Source of the DNA: Deltaproteobacteria bacterium CG03_land_8_20_14_0_80_45_14
Lineage (GTDB): Bacteria; Desulfobacterota; BSN033; UBA1163
DNA length: 43,070 bases
Direction: 5' to 3'
Assembly: GCA_002780715.1 (NCBI GenBank)
Contig: PEUO01000073.1
Span: 1-43,070 of the forward strand
Position 1 is the stretch's first letter, and every line of letters starts with the position of its first letter. Under the pieces are notes generated by a model that ran no database searches, was not told the origin of the DNA, and saw only the letters and a list, made by a program, of their open reading frames with translations. Below, in pieces: positions 28,173 through 39,376 of this stretch. A program made the position numbers and the translations under genes.

Positions 28173-29102
28173 TTAATTCGTAGGTTGAAAATTCAATCGA
28201 AATCGACCACGTGGCTGTGTTTTTTCTGTTCTGGTAGGCAAAGGGAAGGGGTCCAAGAGCTTAAATTGCCTATGATCTTCTGGAACATCATCGGCAAGGC
28301 GATAACAATAAAAAACGTTTGTACCCCCTCCCTGTATCGTCCGCTTTATGAATCCCACCTGTCGAAGTTGCGAAACGTCCCTCTCTAAGTCATCTCTGGA
28401 ATGGATCAAGGTAACACCATGATCGAGTTGTATGGTACTGAGCGGATTTGAAAAAATGAGCATGGGGCGGGTGCGATTAGTCCCGTTACCATAGGTTCCA
28501 AGACCAATCTCTTTTACTCTTTCTCCAACAATCGACAAGTAGTAATCGAAGTCTTCGTTCAGAAGGTTACCGTCACACAAAACGAACGCCGACAGTCGAT
28601 ATTTACCTGCTTGATTACGAACAGTTTCTTGACACACAAAAAGATAAAACCCACGAATGTCCAATGCGGCCCCACTCGAATCGTAAACGCGAACAGTGCC
28701 ACAAGGCGGAGTAGTATTGTAATCCATACCTGAAGGCCGGGCTATTGTGCCACTTTGCGTCCTTTCGAGCTTTTTTACCTCAATTGCCACAATATGTGTC
28801 AAGTTTGAGGCCAAAGTTGCTTTTGCAGCCGCCTTACAGACTTCCGGTCGCAGAACAACCAAATCGGGGGTTATAAGAGGGCCAGGTGCTTTCAGACAAT
28901 CAACATCGGCTGGGAGGTGATCTGAAAGAAGTCTGTGAATATATTCATCCAAGGGATCATCTTGAGTATTTCGCTTATCACGGAGTCGAAAGGGTCTTGG
29001 CTTTGCACCTTTACCAAAGAAAGAATTTCGAAGAATCAGGAATGATCCCGCTGTCAAATCAGCGATTTTCGGCCTTTTGAGAGTATGTAACATTTCAGAC
29101 AT
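28173..29102 (-). CDS. Putative restriction endonuclease, PD-(D/E)XK-like
   Basis: TPDLVVLRP...HIVAIEVKKLERTQSG catalytic-like motif; convergent with the methyltransferase. Confidence 0.6.
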   Translation of the reverse strand: MSEMLHTLKRPKIADLTAGSFLILRNSFFGKGAKPRPFRLRDKRNTQDDPLDEYIHRLLSDHLPADVDCLKAPGPLITPDLVVLRPEVCKAAAKATLASNLTHIVAIEVKKLERTQSGTIARPSGMDYNTTPPCGTVRVYDSSGAALDIRGFYLFVCQETVRNQAGKYRLSAFVLCDGNLLNEDFDYYLSIVGERVKEIGLGTYGNGTNRTRPMLIFSNPLSTIQLDHGVTLIHSRDDLERDVSQLRQVGFIKRTIQGGGTNVFYCYRLADDVPEDHRQFKLLDPFPLPTRTEKTQPRGRFRLNFQPTN

Positions 29103-29155
29103 CCATTATCTTTTTCAACAATTGGAACAAATAATTGCTGACATTATGATGGAGA

Positions 29156-30148
29156 TCAGCTCCCATTTTTCACCAGGCATTCCAGGGCGGTGATGTATTC
29201 CTCTGTCATGCAAGTGGGAATCTTGTTCCTCTTCAGACATTCAAAACATTTGCTGGGTTCATAGAGAGGAGTGCTTACATATTTCTCTCCACCGTCCGGG
29301 AAGAGTGTAACCATCATACCTTGATCTAATTCCATTGCTTTCTGTAATGTCCCCCACATCGCTGCCCCAGAACTGATTCCACAAAAGATTCCTTCTCGAA
29401 CGGTGAGGGCCCTTGCCATCTCGAAAGCATCCTCATCCTTCACATTGATTTTTTCATCCAATCGGCTGGCATCATAGATCTCCGGGACATACTGGGAACT
29501 CAGGTTTTTTAACCCCTGGATACTCGAATTGGGATAGGGCTCCACACCAACGATTTTGATTTCAGGGTTGTATTCTTTCAGGCGTTTAGAAACACCCATC
29601 AGGGTCCCGGTGGTTCCTAAACCTCCGACAAACATCGTCACTTTTCCTTTCGTCGCTCTCCAGATCTCCCCTCCCGTTGTCTCATAATGGGCAAGCACAT
29701 TATACTTATTCTCAAATTGGTGAGGCATATAATATTTAGAGTCTTTAGCCATCTCCTCGGCCAAATCAATCGCCCCATCCATTCCCTTGGAACCCTCGCT
29801 TAAAATGATCTTCGCTCCAAAGGCAGTGAGGATCTTTCTTCTTTCCATGCTCATCGTCTCCGGCATCACCAATTCCAACCGATATCCTTTGACCGCGCAG
29901 ACCATCGCCAGAGCAATGCCGGTATTTCCGCTGGTGGGTTCGATGACGATCTTATCTTTCGTCAGGAGACCTTCCTTCTCCCCATATTCAATCATGTATT
30001 TGGCAATCCGATCTTTGACCGAACCGACCGGGTTATATCGCTCCAACTTCGCATAGACCTTCACCTTTTTGTTGGGAACAATATGGTTAATCCTCACTAA
30101 GGGCGTATATCCCACTAAATCGACCATATTCTTAGCCACACGATACAT
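29156..30148 (-). CDS. Cysteine synthase family PLP enzyme
   Basis: YAKLERYNPVGSVKDRIAKYMIE, EPTSGNTGIALAMV, GGLGTTGTLMGVSKRLKEYNP. Confidence 0.94.
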   Translation of the reverse strand: MYRVAKNMVDLVGYTPLVRINHIVPNKKVKVYAKLERYNPVGSVKDRIAKYMIEYGEKEGLLTKDKIVIEPTSGNTGIALAMVCAVKGYRLELVMPETMSMERRKILTAFGAKIILSEGSKGMDGAIDLAEEMAKDSKYYMPHQFENKYNVLAHYETTGGEIWRATKGKVTMFVGGLGTTGTLMGVSKRLKEYNPEIKIVGVEPYPNSSIQGLKNLSSQYVPEIYDASRLDEKINVKDEDAFEMARALTVREGIFCGISSGAAMWGTLQKAMELDQGMMVTLFPDGGEKYVSTPLYEPSKCFECLKRNKIPTCMTEEYITALECLVKNGS

Positions 30149-30223
30149 AATTCTTCTGCCTCCCCTGAAACCTATTCACGTGCTGCGATGATGCGGTGTT
30201 GCATTACTTCAGTGATAACGGCA

Positions 30224-30255
30224 ACACAGCAGCACGGCAACACGGCAACACTTCC
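30224..30255. repeat. Short GGCAACAC repeat cluster
   Basis: Three copies of GGCAACAC in ataacggcaacacagcagcacggcaacacggcaacac. Confidence 0.6.
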
Positions 30256-30260
30256 TCAAA

Positions 30261-31007
30261 TTACAAAATGCTTAAAATCTCAGCTCCATCGTCAGTGATG
30301 GCAACAGTATGCTCAAAATGGGCGGACCTTTTTCCATCCGCCGTTACGACGGTCCAGCCGTCAGAAAGAACTCTAACCTCGTAGGTTCCTTCATTCACCA
30401 TAGGCTCCAGGGCGAAGACCATGCCTTTCTCAAGTCTCGGTCCTTGGTGGGGCGCCCCAAAATTTGGAATCTGTGGTTCCTCATGGAGATCTCTCCCAAT
30501 CCCATGCCCTACAAAATCCCTCACCACAGAAAATTCATGAGACTCCACCCATCTCTGAATGGCGTAGGAAATATCGAAAAGCCGATTCCCTATCTTTGCC
30601 TTCTCAATACCAATATAGAGAGCCTTCTCCGTAACTTCAAGAAGCCTTTTGGCTTCCGGATCTACCTCCCCCACAGGAAAGGTGATGGCTGCATCTCCAA
30701 AATAACCAACAAAATTGACTCCTACATCCAGGCTTACAATATCCCCCTTCTTCAATCGGCGTTGACTGGGTATGCCGTGGACCACCTCCTCATTGATGGA
30801 GATGCAAAGGGTCGCCGGAAATCCTCTGTATCCTTTAAAGGCAGGCCGCGCTCCCTTTAGAAAGATATATTCTTCGGCAACCTGATCCAATTCCTTTGTG
30901 CTGATCCCCGGTACAATCATCCCCTTCAGTTTCTCAAAGACCTCTGCCACAATGGCATTGGATTTCTTCAATTGCTCAATCTCTCGGGGTGATTTGATAA
31001 TAATCAT
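30261..31007 (-). CDS. map: Type I methionyl aminopeptidase
   Basis: MIIIKSPREIEQLKKSNAIVAEVFEKLKG, SLDVGVNFVGYFGDAAITFPVG, VGHGIGRDLHEEPQIPNFG; start placed at the internal Met. Confidence 0.94.
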   Translation of the reverse strand: MIIIKSPREIEQLKKSNAIVAEVFEKLKGMIVPGISTKELDQVAEEYIFLKGARPAFKGYRGFPATLCISINEEVVHGIPSQRRLKKGDIVSLDVGVNFVGYFGDAAITFPVGEVDPEAKRLLEVTEKALYIGIEKAKIGNRLFDISYAIQRWVESHEFSVVRDFVGHGIGRDLHEEPQIPNFGAPHQGPRLEKGMVFALEPMVNEGTYEVRVLSDGWTVVTADGKRSAHFEHTVAITDDGAEILSIL

Positions 31008-31120
31008 AGCATTAATATGCATTTGAACCAGGGAATTGTCAATAATGAACAACCCGTTTCTTATTGACTTTTCAACACCATTCAGTAATATAGTTCTATG
31101 CATTCCATAAGGAGCCTGAG

Positions 31121-32419
31121 ATGATTCCAAGATATACCCGGCCGGAGATGGGAAAGATTTGGGCGGATCAGAGAAAGTTTGAAACCTGGCTCCAGATTGA
31201 ACTCTTGGTCTGCGAGGCTCTTTCCCAATTAGGCGAGATTCCAGCGGAGGTTGTTCGAGAGATCAAAGAGAAAGCCTCCTTTGATATCCACCATATTGAT
31301 GAAATAGAGAAGGTGACGAAACACGATGTCCTCGCCTTCCTGACCAATGTGGGAGAGTCTATCGGTCCCCTTTCGAGATATCTCCATTATGGCCTTACCT
31401 CCTCTGATATCCTCGACACCTCCCTGGCCATGCTTTTAAAAGAGGCCTCTGAACTCATCCTTCAAGATATCCAACGGCTTTTAGAAGTGTTGAAGAAAAA
31501 AGCCTTTCAATATAAGAAAACCTTGATGATCGGCCGATCTCATGGCATCCACGCTGAACCCATTACGTTCGGCCTCAAAATGACCCTCTGGTATGATGAG
31601 ATGAAACGAAATCTCGTCCGCATGGAGAGGGCTAAAGAGGCTGTGAGTGTGGGAAAGATCTCAGGGGCTGTAGGAACATTTGCTCATATTCCTCCCTTTA
31701 TTGAGGAGTTTGTCTGCGGAAGATTGGGACTCAAACCAGCGCCCATCTCGACACAGGTTGTTCAGAGAGATCATCATGCCGAATTCTTCACCACCCTGGC
31801 TATCATTGCCTCTTCAATAGAAAAATTTTCTGTGGAACTCAGGCACCTCCAGCGGACCGAAGTCTTAGAAGTTGAGGAATTCTTTTCCAAAGGGCAGAAA
31901 GGTTCCTCTGCCATGCCGCATAAGAGGAATCCCATTTCCTCAGAAAATCTCTCCGGTTTAGCACGCCTTGTGCGATCTTACAGTATGGCTGCTTTGGAAA
32001 ACATTCCTCTCTGGCACGAGCGTGACATCAGCCATTCCTCGGTAGAAAGGGTGATCGCTCCGGATGCCACAATTTTAATCGACTACATGCTCAACCGCCT
32101 CACCTCCCTGGTTGAGAATCTCATCGTCTATCCGGAGAACATGAAAGCCAATTTAGAAAAGATGGGAGGTCTTATCTTTTCGGAATCAATCCTTCTCCAT
32201 CTGACGAAGAAAGGCCTTTCGAGGGAAGAGGCTTATGGGGTGGTCCAAAGGAATGCGATGAGGGTTTGGGAAAAGGGCGAGGATTTCAAAACCCTTCTCT
32301 CCCAGGACGAAATTATCAGGCGTCTCATGACCCAAAAGGAACTGGGCGCTCTCTTCGATGTCCGGACTCATCTTAAACACGTGGATGATATCTTTCGAAG
32401 AGTATTTGGAGATTCTTAA
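31121..32419 (+). CDS. purB: Adenylosuccinate lyase
   Basis: [53 protein letters not shown]. Confidence 0.97.
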   Translation: MIPRYTRPEMGKIWADQRKFETWLQIELLVCEALSQLGEIPAEVVREIKEKASFDIHHIDEIEKVTKHDVLAFLTNVGESIGPLSRYLHYGLTSSDILDTSLAMLLKEASELILQDIQRLLEVLKKKAFQYKKTLMIGRSHGIHAEPITFGLKMTLWYDEMKRNLVRMERAKEAVSVGKISGAVGTFAHIPPFIEEFVCGRLGLKPAPISTQVVQRDHHAEFFTTLAIIASSIEKFSVELRHLQRTEVLEVEEFFSKGQKGSSAMPHKRNPISSENLSGLARLVRSYSMAALENIPLWHERDISHSSVERVIAPDATILIDYMLNRLTSLVENLIVYPENMKANLEKMGGLIFSESILLHLTKKGLSREEAYGVVQRNAMRVWEKGEDFKTLLSQDEIIRRLMTQKELGALFDVRTHLKHVDDIFRRVFGDS

Positions 32420-32420
32420 G

Positions 32421-34307
32421 ATGAAGAAAGATCAAAAACCTACCTCTGACCTGAGAGATCTTCTTCGAATCAAAAGACCTTCAGATCGAGGCGGAAAGAC
32501 CCCCATTCTTAAAAAGACCCGCTTTACGATCTGGTATTTTGTGATCGCTTTTCTCATCATCTTGCTCATCCAGAATTACCTCATGACAAGAAAGGCCGAG
32601 GATGTCATTCCTTATAGTGAATTTAAGGAGTCATTAAGGGCGGATAAGATTAAAGACCTGACCCTCACTCCGGAATCAATCAACGGAAAGAGGGAGACCG
32701 AAAAGGGTCTCTGGGGATTCCAGACCATTCGAGTAGAAGACCCAGATCTGGTGAAGGAACTGGAGGCTCGCCATGTGAAATATACAGGGAAGATCGACAG
32801 TAAATGGCTAACCAACATCGTCTCGTGGATCATTCCTCTTGTCTTTTTCTTTATACTATGGAGGATCCTCTTCTCTCGAATTGGACCGGAGACGAGTGTG
32901 ATGTCCTTTGGAAAGAGCCGGGCTAAAATCTATGCGGAGAAGGAGAAAAAAAACACCTTCGCCGATGTGGCTGGAATCGACGAGGCGAAAGAGGAATTGA
33001 AGGAGGTGGTGGAGTTTCTTAAAACGCCTGGAAAATTTCAACGCCTCGGCGGAAAAATTCCAAAAGGAGTTCTCTTGGTGGGAATGCCCGGAACAGGAAA
33101 AACCTTACTCGCCCGGGCAGTGGCCGGAGAGGCGAATGTTCCCTTTTTCTCCATCAGCGGTTCCGATTTTGTGGAGATGTTTGTCGGCGTGGGCGCGGCG
33201 AGGGTCAGGGACCTCTTTGCCCAGGCTCAAAACCATGCCCCCTGTATCATCTTCATTGATGAACTGGATGCCCTGGGAAAGGCGCGCGGCGTCAATCCCA
33301 TGGGCCGACACGACGAACAGGAGCAGACCCTCAACCAACTCTTATCGGAGATGGATGGTTTTGACCCCAATACAGGGGTGATCATTATGGCCGCCACCAA
33401 CCGACCTGAAATTTTGGATCCGGCTCTTCTTAGACCAGGGAGATTTGATCGCCACGTGGTGGTCGACCGACCCGATATCATTGGCCGGGAGGAGATCCTG
33501 AAGATCCATACTCGAAATATCAAATTATCTCCGGATGTCGACTTGAAGATTATTGCCTCACGAACTCCTGGATTCGTGGGCGCCGATCTTGCCAATATCA
33601 TGAACGAGGCCGCCCTCCTGGCCGCCCGGAAGAATAAAGAGGCTGTAGAAATGGCTGATATTGAAGAGGCGATCGACCGTGTGGTGGCAGGATTGGAGAA
33701 AAAGAGAAGATTGATGTCGAAGAAGGAAAAGGAGATCGTAGCTTTTCACGAATCTGGTCATGCGATTGTAGCCACCCTCTTACCGAACGCTGATCCAGTT
33801 CGTCGAATCTCCATCATTCCAAGAGGGATCTCTGCGTTGGGCTACACGCTTCAATTGCCCACGGAGGATCGCTATTTAATGACCAAAACAGAGCTCCTCG
33901 ACCGCCTGGCAGTTTTGCTGGGTGGAAGGGTGGCCGAGGAAATCGTTTTTGGAGAAATCTCCACCGGCGCTCATAACGATCTTCAGAGGGCGACCGACAT
34001 TGCCACCAGCATGGTGAAAGAATTCGGGATGAGCGAAAAATTAGGCTATGTCACGTTTGAAAAAGAAAAACAACCTCTGTTTCTTCCCTCTTCACTTTTC
34101 CCCGCGAGGGAATACAGTGAGGACACAGCCAAACAGATTGATGAAGAAGTGAAAAAGATTGTGGATGAAACGTATCTGAGGGTCAAAGAAATCCTGATGG
34201 GGAAAAAAGATAAATTGGAAGAACTCGCCCGTCTCTTACTGGAAAAAGAGGTGGTCGAGGAGGGGGATCTGAAAAAGATTCTCGGATTAACACCATCGAA
34301 TCCATGA
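32421..34307 (+). CDS. ftsH: ATP-dependent zinc metalloprotease FtsH
   Basis: [21 protein letters not shown] region, [13 protein letters not shown] zinc site; ATG at 32421 preferred. Confidence 0.97.
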   Translation: MKKDQKPTSDLRDLLRIKRPSDRGGKTPILKKTRFTIWYFVIAFLIILLIQNYLMTRKAEDVIPYSEFKESLRADKIKDLTLTPESINGKRETEKGLWGFQTIRVEDPDLVKELEARHVKYTGKIDSKWLTNIVSWIIPLVFFFILWRILFSRIGPETSVMSFGKSRAKIYAEKEKKNTFADVAGIDEAKEELKEVVEFLKTPGKFQRLGGKIPKGVLLVGMPGTGKTLLARAVAGEANVPFFSISGSDFVEMFVGVGAARVRDLFAQAQNHAPCIIFIDELDALGKARGVNPMGRHDEQEQTLNQLLSEMDGFDPNTGVIIMAATNRPEILDPALLRPGRFDRHVVVDRPDIIGREEILKIHTRNIKLSPDVDLKIIASRTPGFVGADLANIMNEAALLAARKNKEAVEMADIEEAIDRVVAGLEKKRRLMSKKEKEIVAFHESGHAIVATLLPNADPVRRISIIPRGISALGYTLQLPTEDRYLMTKTELLDRLAVLLGGRVAEEIVFGEISTGAHNDLQRATDIATSMVKEFGMSEKLGYVTFEKEKQPLFLPSSLFPAREYSEDTAKQIDEEVKKIVDETYLRVKEILMGKKDKLEELARLLLEKEVVEEGDLKKILGLTPSNP

Positions 34308-35005
34308 CAAAAAGAATTTTTAAACATCTTCGAACAAAGATCTTTGCGGGAATTTTGGTCATCCTACCCCTCGGGATCACTTTTTTCATCCTGAAGTTCG
34401 TCTTCAACACCCTGGATGGTATCCTGGATCCGCTGATGCCCCGGTTGACTGTCTATCTTTTTAATCGAGAATATTCCATTCCTGGGTTGGGGATCATCGG
34501 TTTCTTCCTCTTGCTCTACCTGATCGGGGTGGTCGCCACCAATGTTTTGGGTCGTAAACTGGTCCATTGGGCTGATCGTCTCTTTACTAATATACCGGTT
34601 GTAAAGAAGATCTATCTTTCTTCAAAACAACTCACCGATGCCTTCTCGGCAACTCGTAAGGGCTCCTTCCGGCAGGCTGTCTTTGTTGAATTCCCACAGG
34701 AAGGAAATTATGTGCTTGGTTTTGTGACGAATGAGTTGACCGATCTCGAGCGCCAAACCAAGGTCACTGTTTTTATCCCGACAGCCTTCGTCCCACCTCA
34801 AGGTTTCCTCCTCTTTCTTCCTAAAGAGAAGATACTCCCTTCCCAGTTGACCATCGAAGAGGCGATCAAAGCCATCATGTCTGTGGGGATTGTCACTCCT
34901 CATACCCTTTCGGTTCCATTATCCAGCCCGAAATCTGAGAAGGAATCGGTTGAAAATTTTAAAGGGATGAAGTATCTTAATTCAAAAATCGAAGGAGGTT
35001 CTTGA
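34304..35005 (+). CDS. DUF502 family membrane protein
   Basis: [53 protein letters not shown]; 4-nt overlap with ftsH. Confidence 0.88.
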   Translation: MTKRIFKHLRTKIFAGILVILPLGITFFILKFVFNTLDGILDPLMPRLTVYLFNREYSIPGLGIIGFFLLLYLIGVVATNVLGRKLVHWADRLFTNIPVVKKIYLSSKQLTDAFSATRKGSFRQAVFVEFPQEGNYVLGFVTNELTDLERQTKVTVFIPTAFVPPQGFLLFLPKEKILPSQLTIEEAIKAIMSVGIVTPHTLSVPLSSPKSEKESVENFKGMKYLNSKIEGGS

Positions 35006-35244
35006 TTATGGAGGGTATCACGCTTCTTATAGCAGTGGTCGCACTCATCATCGCTATTCTCGCCTATCAGCGCACAGGGGGAACGGGAGAATTGAAACGA
35101 CAGATCGAAGCCGGCGCTTCTTCTCCTGATTTGAAGAAACAGATAGACGCCTTGGCAGCGATGACCGATTCCTTGAGGGAGAAGACCGCCGATGCGCTGG
35201 ATCGTTTAGAAAAGGCAATTCGAAAAACAGAAAAGGGCGAATAG
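35002..35244 (+). CDS. Small membrane-anchored coiled-coil hypothetical protein
   Basis: N-terminal TM then coiled coil; 4-nt overlap with the upstream gene. Confidence 0.65.
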   Translation: MIMEGITLLIAVVALIIAILAYQRTGGTGELKRQIEAGASSPDLKKQIDALAAMTDSLREKTADALDRLEKAIRKTEKGE

Positions 35245-35303
35245 GCTGCAGGCAGGCAAATTTCCATTTTTCATTTTACATTTTGCATTGAGATTGAATT
35301 CAT

Positions 35304-36788
35304 ATGGACAAACCCTTACAAATTCTCTTTGCGACGCCTGAGGCTGTCCCCTTTGCTAAGACAGGAGGGTTGGCGGATGTAGCAGGATCCCTTCCTAAAT
35401 CCCTCCAGGCATTGGGATGTGAGATAAAGTTAATCATGCCCTACTACCGAATCGTGAAGGAGTCTGGGCTTCCCCATCAGTATTTGGGTGAAGAGATTGA
35501 AGTTCCCATTGGGGATGAGAAGCTCAAGGCGGATATCTATCTGGGCCATCTGAACCAGGACATCCCAGTCTATTTCATCGGTCGGGAAGAGTTTTTTGAC
35601 AGGGAATATCTCTACAGTACGCCCAAAGGCGATTACTTTGACAATGCCGAGCGCTTCATTTTCTTCTCCAAAGCCATTTTCATCTTTTGCCAGCGTATGG
35701 GGTTCTCCCCTGATATTATCCACCATCATGAATGGCAAACGGGATTGATCCCGGCTTATCTTAAATCAGTCTACCAGAACGATCCTCTTTTTTCCCATAC
35801 CGCGGCGGTGTTCACCATTCATAACATTGCCTATCAGGGATTGTTCAAGAAGGAGAAGTTCTGGCTCACCGGCCTCCCCACAGAGATGTACAATCCAGAA
35901 GGAATAGAATTTTGGGAGAGGATCAACTTCATGAAAGCGGGTATTGTTTATGGCGATGCGATCAATACTGTAAGCCAAAAATATAGCCAAGAGATCCAGA
36001 CCCCTGAATACGGCTATGGGTTGGAAGGCATCTTGAGAAAGAAAAGGGAAAACCTTTATGGGATCCTCAATGGGGTGGATTATGAGGATTGGGACCCTTC
36101 TCATGACCCTCATCTGATCGCCCAATATGACCTGAAAGATATCTCCAGGAAGAGGGATTGTAAAAAGGACCTTCTGAAGGAATTCCATCTGCCCTCTTCC
36201 CTTGAGAACGCACCTCTTTTAGGGATGATCTCTCGATTGGCCGACCAGAAAGGATTTGACCTTCTGATGGAAATTTTAGAGCAACTTTTCGCCCTCAATA
36301 TCGGATTCGTTCTTCTGGGAACAGGGGAGCAGAAATATCACGATCTCTTTACCCAAGTCGCCCGCAAATATCCCCAAAAAGCAGGGATCCGAATCGCCTA
36401 TGATGACCGATTGGCTCATAAAATCGAAGCCGGAGCAGATTTTTTCCTTATGCCATCGAAATATGAGCCGTGTGGTCTCAATCAAATTTATAGCCTGAAA
36501 TATGGGACGATCCCCGTGGTGCGCGCCACCGGAGGGCTGGATGACACCATCACCCATTATGACCCTGCCACAAAGAAAGGAAACGGCTTTAAATTTATCC
36601 GCTATGACGCCAAGGAATTCCTCAACACTATCAAAGGGGCTATCAGTTTTTATTCTCAGCCAGAGCATTGGAGACAACTCCTCCGGAATGCCATGACAGC
36701 GGACTTTTCGTGGGAAAGATCGGCAGAGGCTTACCTGCAACTCTATCGAAAAGCGTTGGAAAAGAAGAGAGGGAGTATCTCAGGCTAA
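35304..36788 (+). CDS. glgA: Glycogen synthase (ADP-glucose type)
   Basis: FATPEAVPFAKTGGLADVAGSLPK, IHHHEWQTGLIPAYL, MPSKYEPCGLNQIYSLKYGTIPVVRATGGLDDT. Confidence 0.97.
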   Translation: MDKPLQILFATPEAVPFAKTGGLADVAGSLPKSLQALGCEIKLIMPYYRIVKESGLPHQYLGEEIEVPIGDEKLKADIYLGHLNQDIPVYFIGREEFFDREYLYSTPKGDYFDNAERFIFFSKAIFIFCQRMGFSPDIIHHHEWQTGLIPAYLKSVYQNDPLFSHTAAVFTIHNIAYQGLFKKEKFWLTGLPTEMYNPEGIEFWERINFMKAGIVYGDAINTVSQKYSQEIQTPEYGYGLEGILRKKRENLYGILNGVDYEDWDPSHDPHLIAQYDLKDISRKRDCKKDLLKEFHLPSSLENAPLLGMISRLADQKGFDLLMEILEQLFALNIGFVLLGTGEQKYHDLFTQVARKYPQKAGIRIAYDDRLAHKIEAGADFFLMPSKYEPCGLNQIYSLKYGTIPVVRATGGLDDTITHYDPATKKGNGFKFIRYDAKEFLNTIKGAISFYSQPEHWRQLLRNAMTADFSWERSAEAYLQLYRKALEKKRGSISG

Positions 36789-36807
36789 AAGGTTCAGGGA
36801 GGTCAGT

Positions 36808-37740
36808 ATGGAGAAACAAAGATATCACGTCCTGATAGGAGGAGTGCTGATCTCAATGGTTTTATTTCTTCCGGGTTTCCTCTCTGCAAAGGCCTCTCCC
36901 TTAAAAAATTTTGACCATCCCAGGCTTATTGAAACGCGAGAATTGCTAAACCTGACCAGCCATCCTTCGATTCGTCTCATTGACATGAGAACTTCGCTCC
37001 TTGATTATCTCAAAGGCCATATTCCAAACGCCGTCTATCTTCATTTTCAAAATCTCCAGATTCCAGACAAAGGCATACCCGACCAGGCGCCCGACCGGAT
37101 CTGTTTAGAAAGATTATTAGGAGACAATTTAAGCCTTTCCAATCACATGTGGGTGATCCTTTACTCCGAGAAATCAAATCCCAATGCAACGTTCCTCGCT
37201 TGGACCTTGGATTACTTGGGCCACAAAAAAGTGGGGATCCTGAATGGGGGCTGGGAGAAATGGATCTCAGAAAAACTTCCCATCACTCAAGAGTACCCTT
37301 CCTTTACCCCTAACAAATTTTTTGGGAAAGTGATCCGTGACACGTTAGCTGAGAAAAAATGGGTTCGTGATCGACTCACGGCGAAAAATGTTGTGATCCT
37401 GGATGCTCGCCCCCCAAAACAATACGGCGGCGAAGAAGGCGAAGAGATCCGAAGAGGCCATATCCCCGGAGCCAAGAACGTATTTTGGGAAACGACTTTG
37501 GAAGGGGAAGAGGTAAAGGTCTGGAAGAAAAAAGAGGAGCTGGAGAAACTCTTTGCCGAGTCCGGAGTGACAAAGGATAAAGAGATCATCGTCCATTGCC
37601 GGACAGGACGGGAGGCGAGTCATCTCTATTTCACCCTGAAATATGTCCTTGGGTTCCCCGATGTTCGTCTCTACCGGGGATCCTGGGTCGAGTGGTCTGC
37701 GGATAAAAACATGCCGGTCAAAATCGGAATGGATCCTTAA
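36808..37740 (+). CDS. Exported two-domain rhodanese / sulfurtransferase
   Basis: N-terminal signal sequence; active loop VHCRTGREAS; two rhodanese repeats. Confidence 0.88.
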   Translation: MEKQRYHVLIGGVLISMVLFLPGFLSAKASPLKNFDHPRLIETRELLNLTSHPSIRLIDMRTSLLDYLKGHIPNAVYLHFQNLQIPDKGIPDQAPDRICLERLLGDNLSLSNHMWVILYSEKSNPNATFLAWTLDYLGHKKVGILNGGWEKWISEKLPITQEYPSFTPNKFFGKVIRDTLAEKKWVRDRLTAKNVVILDARPPKQYGGEEGEEIRRGHIPGAKNVFWETTLEGEEVKVWKKKEELEKLFAESGVTKDKEIIVHCRTGREASHLYFTLKYVLGFPDVRLYRGSWVEWSADKNMPVKIGMDP

Positions 37741-37764
37741 ATTTCTGGTTTTTCCCCACACAAT

Positions 37765-37959
37765 TTATTTTTTCCTTTCCTCAGCCGTTTTTTGCTTATG
37801 GAGACTTTTGGGAATCAATTGCATAGTTGAGGATTCGTCTCTTCCTCCTTTAGAAAGAGGAATGATATGGTCCACCTCATACCCTGAGGGGATCTTTTTA
37901 TATCCATTGTTTCTTAAAAATCTCTTCTTAGCTGATTCACTGCGTTCAACCTTTGGCAA
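37765..37959 (-). CDS. Small HNH endonuclease domain protein
   Basis: GYEVDHIIPLSKGGRDESSTMQLIPKSLHKQKTAEE. Confidence 0.7.
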   Translation of the reverse strand: MPKVERSESAKKRFLRNNGYKKIPSGYEVDHIIPLSKGGRDESSTMQLIPKSLHKQKTAEERKK

Positions 37960-38240
37960 CCCAGAACCTTTATAGGTTTCATTTGAATGGTATGCCTGAT
38001 TTGCTCATTGCTCCACCCAAAATCCTTTTTAAGCGTGCCAGTTAGCTCCTTTAAAATAAAAGGGGAAATATAAACTTCTATTTCCCCTTTCCATGCCAAG
38101 TCTAAGACCTCTCTGGGTTGCCCTTTAAACGTTAATCCCGATACAAAAACGTTGGTGTCTATGACCACCCTTGGTTTTGTTTTACCTTCGCCGGGCATCG
38201 ACATTTTTCTCAAGCGGGATGATATCGCAAACCCTGGCAA
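37914..38240 (-). pseudogene. C-terminally truncated PIN-domain protein (COG1569-like toxin)
   Basis: RVVIDTNVFVSGLTFKGQPREVLDLAWKGEIEVYISPFILKELTGTL; later conserved PIN acidic motif absent. Confidence 0.65.
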
Positions 38241-38312
38241 GAGTCTCCAGTGATATACGTTGAGGTGGGCGGAGGCTAAGGCGATTGGAGATCGTGTTTA
38301 CATGGGAGCCGT

Positions 38313-39347
38313 TCATCTCTTTTTCCTCCGGTCCTTTCGCTCAAGTTGCCTGGCCACCTTCTCAAATTCCTCTTCTTCCTTCGCCGCTTCTTCGACAAGG
38401 CGGTGCCGGTTGAATTTCTGATATTCCTCCAGTGCCAGGGCCTTGGCTACCTCCATTGACGCCTTCCCCGCATCTTTAAGAATAGCGCGTTCGTTGAATT
38501 TAAGAAAAGCGTCAATTTTTTCACGCCAATCACGCATGTAAAGGGGTTTCCGGCGACGGGCTTGATCCTCCGCATAATCAAGATACATGACGACGATCCT
38601 ATTAAGTTCGCCAATTTCCTCGATGCTCAGGTAATTCTTGGCAACAGCGACATCGGTCCTGCGAACTTTGGACCCTTTCCAGCTCGTCAGCCCCATGTTC
38701 GCTTTGGAAGAATCCGCGCGTTCCGCAATCAACTCCGCTGCCGTCTTACCGGTAATGGCCCAGTGAAGTTTGTTCTGTACGATCTGGAAGAACTCCTTTG
38801 TTTCTTCCGCCTCGGCGTCGTAGTCAATCGCCAATTTATAGATGTCCCTGATTTTCTGGTAGAAGCGTTTTTCGGATGCACGGATGTCACGAATGCGCTC
38901 AAGTAGTTCATCAAAGTAATCTGCCCCTATGTTCCGGCCTTCCTTGAGCCGCTCGTCGTCCATCGTAAAGCCCTTGACCAGATACTCCCGCAACCGTTCG
39001 GTCGCCCACCTTCGGAATTGCGTGCCACGATGAGACCGGACTCGATATCCGACGGAAATGATGACATCGAGGTTATAGTAATATGTCAAATAGCTTTTTC
39101 TATCAGCGGCAGTTGTCAAGTATTCCTTGACAACTGAATCCGGGTCTAATTCACCTTCTTTGAAGATGTTTTTTATATGGAGGCTGATGTTCTGCTTGGT
39201 CGTCTGAAACAGTTCAGCCATAAGGCTCTGTGAGAGCCAGACAGTATTGTCTTCGAGCCTTACTTCGATTCGGTTCCGGCCATCTTCGGTTTGGTAGAAT
39301 AGAATCTCTGAAGAGGGTGTCCGTTTTTCGGGAAGATGATCAGTCAT
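38313..39347 (-). CDS. RhuM family (virulence RhuM) protein
   Basis: VWLSQSLMAELFQTTKQNISLHIKNIFKEGELDPDSVVKEYLTTAADRKSYLTYYYNLDVIISVGYRVRSHRGTQFRRWATERLREYLVKGF. Confidence 0.93.
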   Translation of the reverse strand: MTDHLPEKRTPSSEILFYQTEDGRNRIEVRLEDNTVWLSQSLMAELFQTTKQNISLHIKNIFKEGELDPDSVVKEYLTTAADRKSYLTYYYNLDVIISVGYRVRSHRGTQFRRWATERLREYLVKGFTMDDERLKEGRNIGADYFDELLERIRDIRASEKRFYQKIRDIYKLAIDYDAEAEETKEFFQIVQNKLHWAITGKTAAELIAERADSSKANMGLTSWKGSKVRRTDVAVAKNYLSIEEIGELNRIVVMYLDYAEDQARRRKPLYMRDWREKIDAFLKFNERAILKDAGKASMEVAKALALEEYQKFNRHRLVEEAAKEEEEFEKVARQLERKDRRKKR

Positions 39348-39376
39348 TTCTCTTACCGCCTTTCACTCCAGCCAGG

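Noticed and set aside
30196-30384. GGCAACAC repeats as a CRISPR-like array
   Set aside because: Units are too short and irregular with no spacers; simple local duplication. No CRISPR array or cas gene seen in the window.
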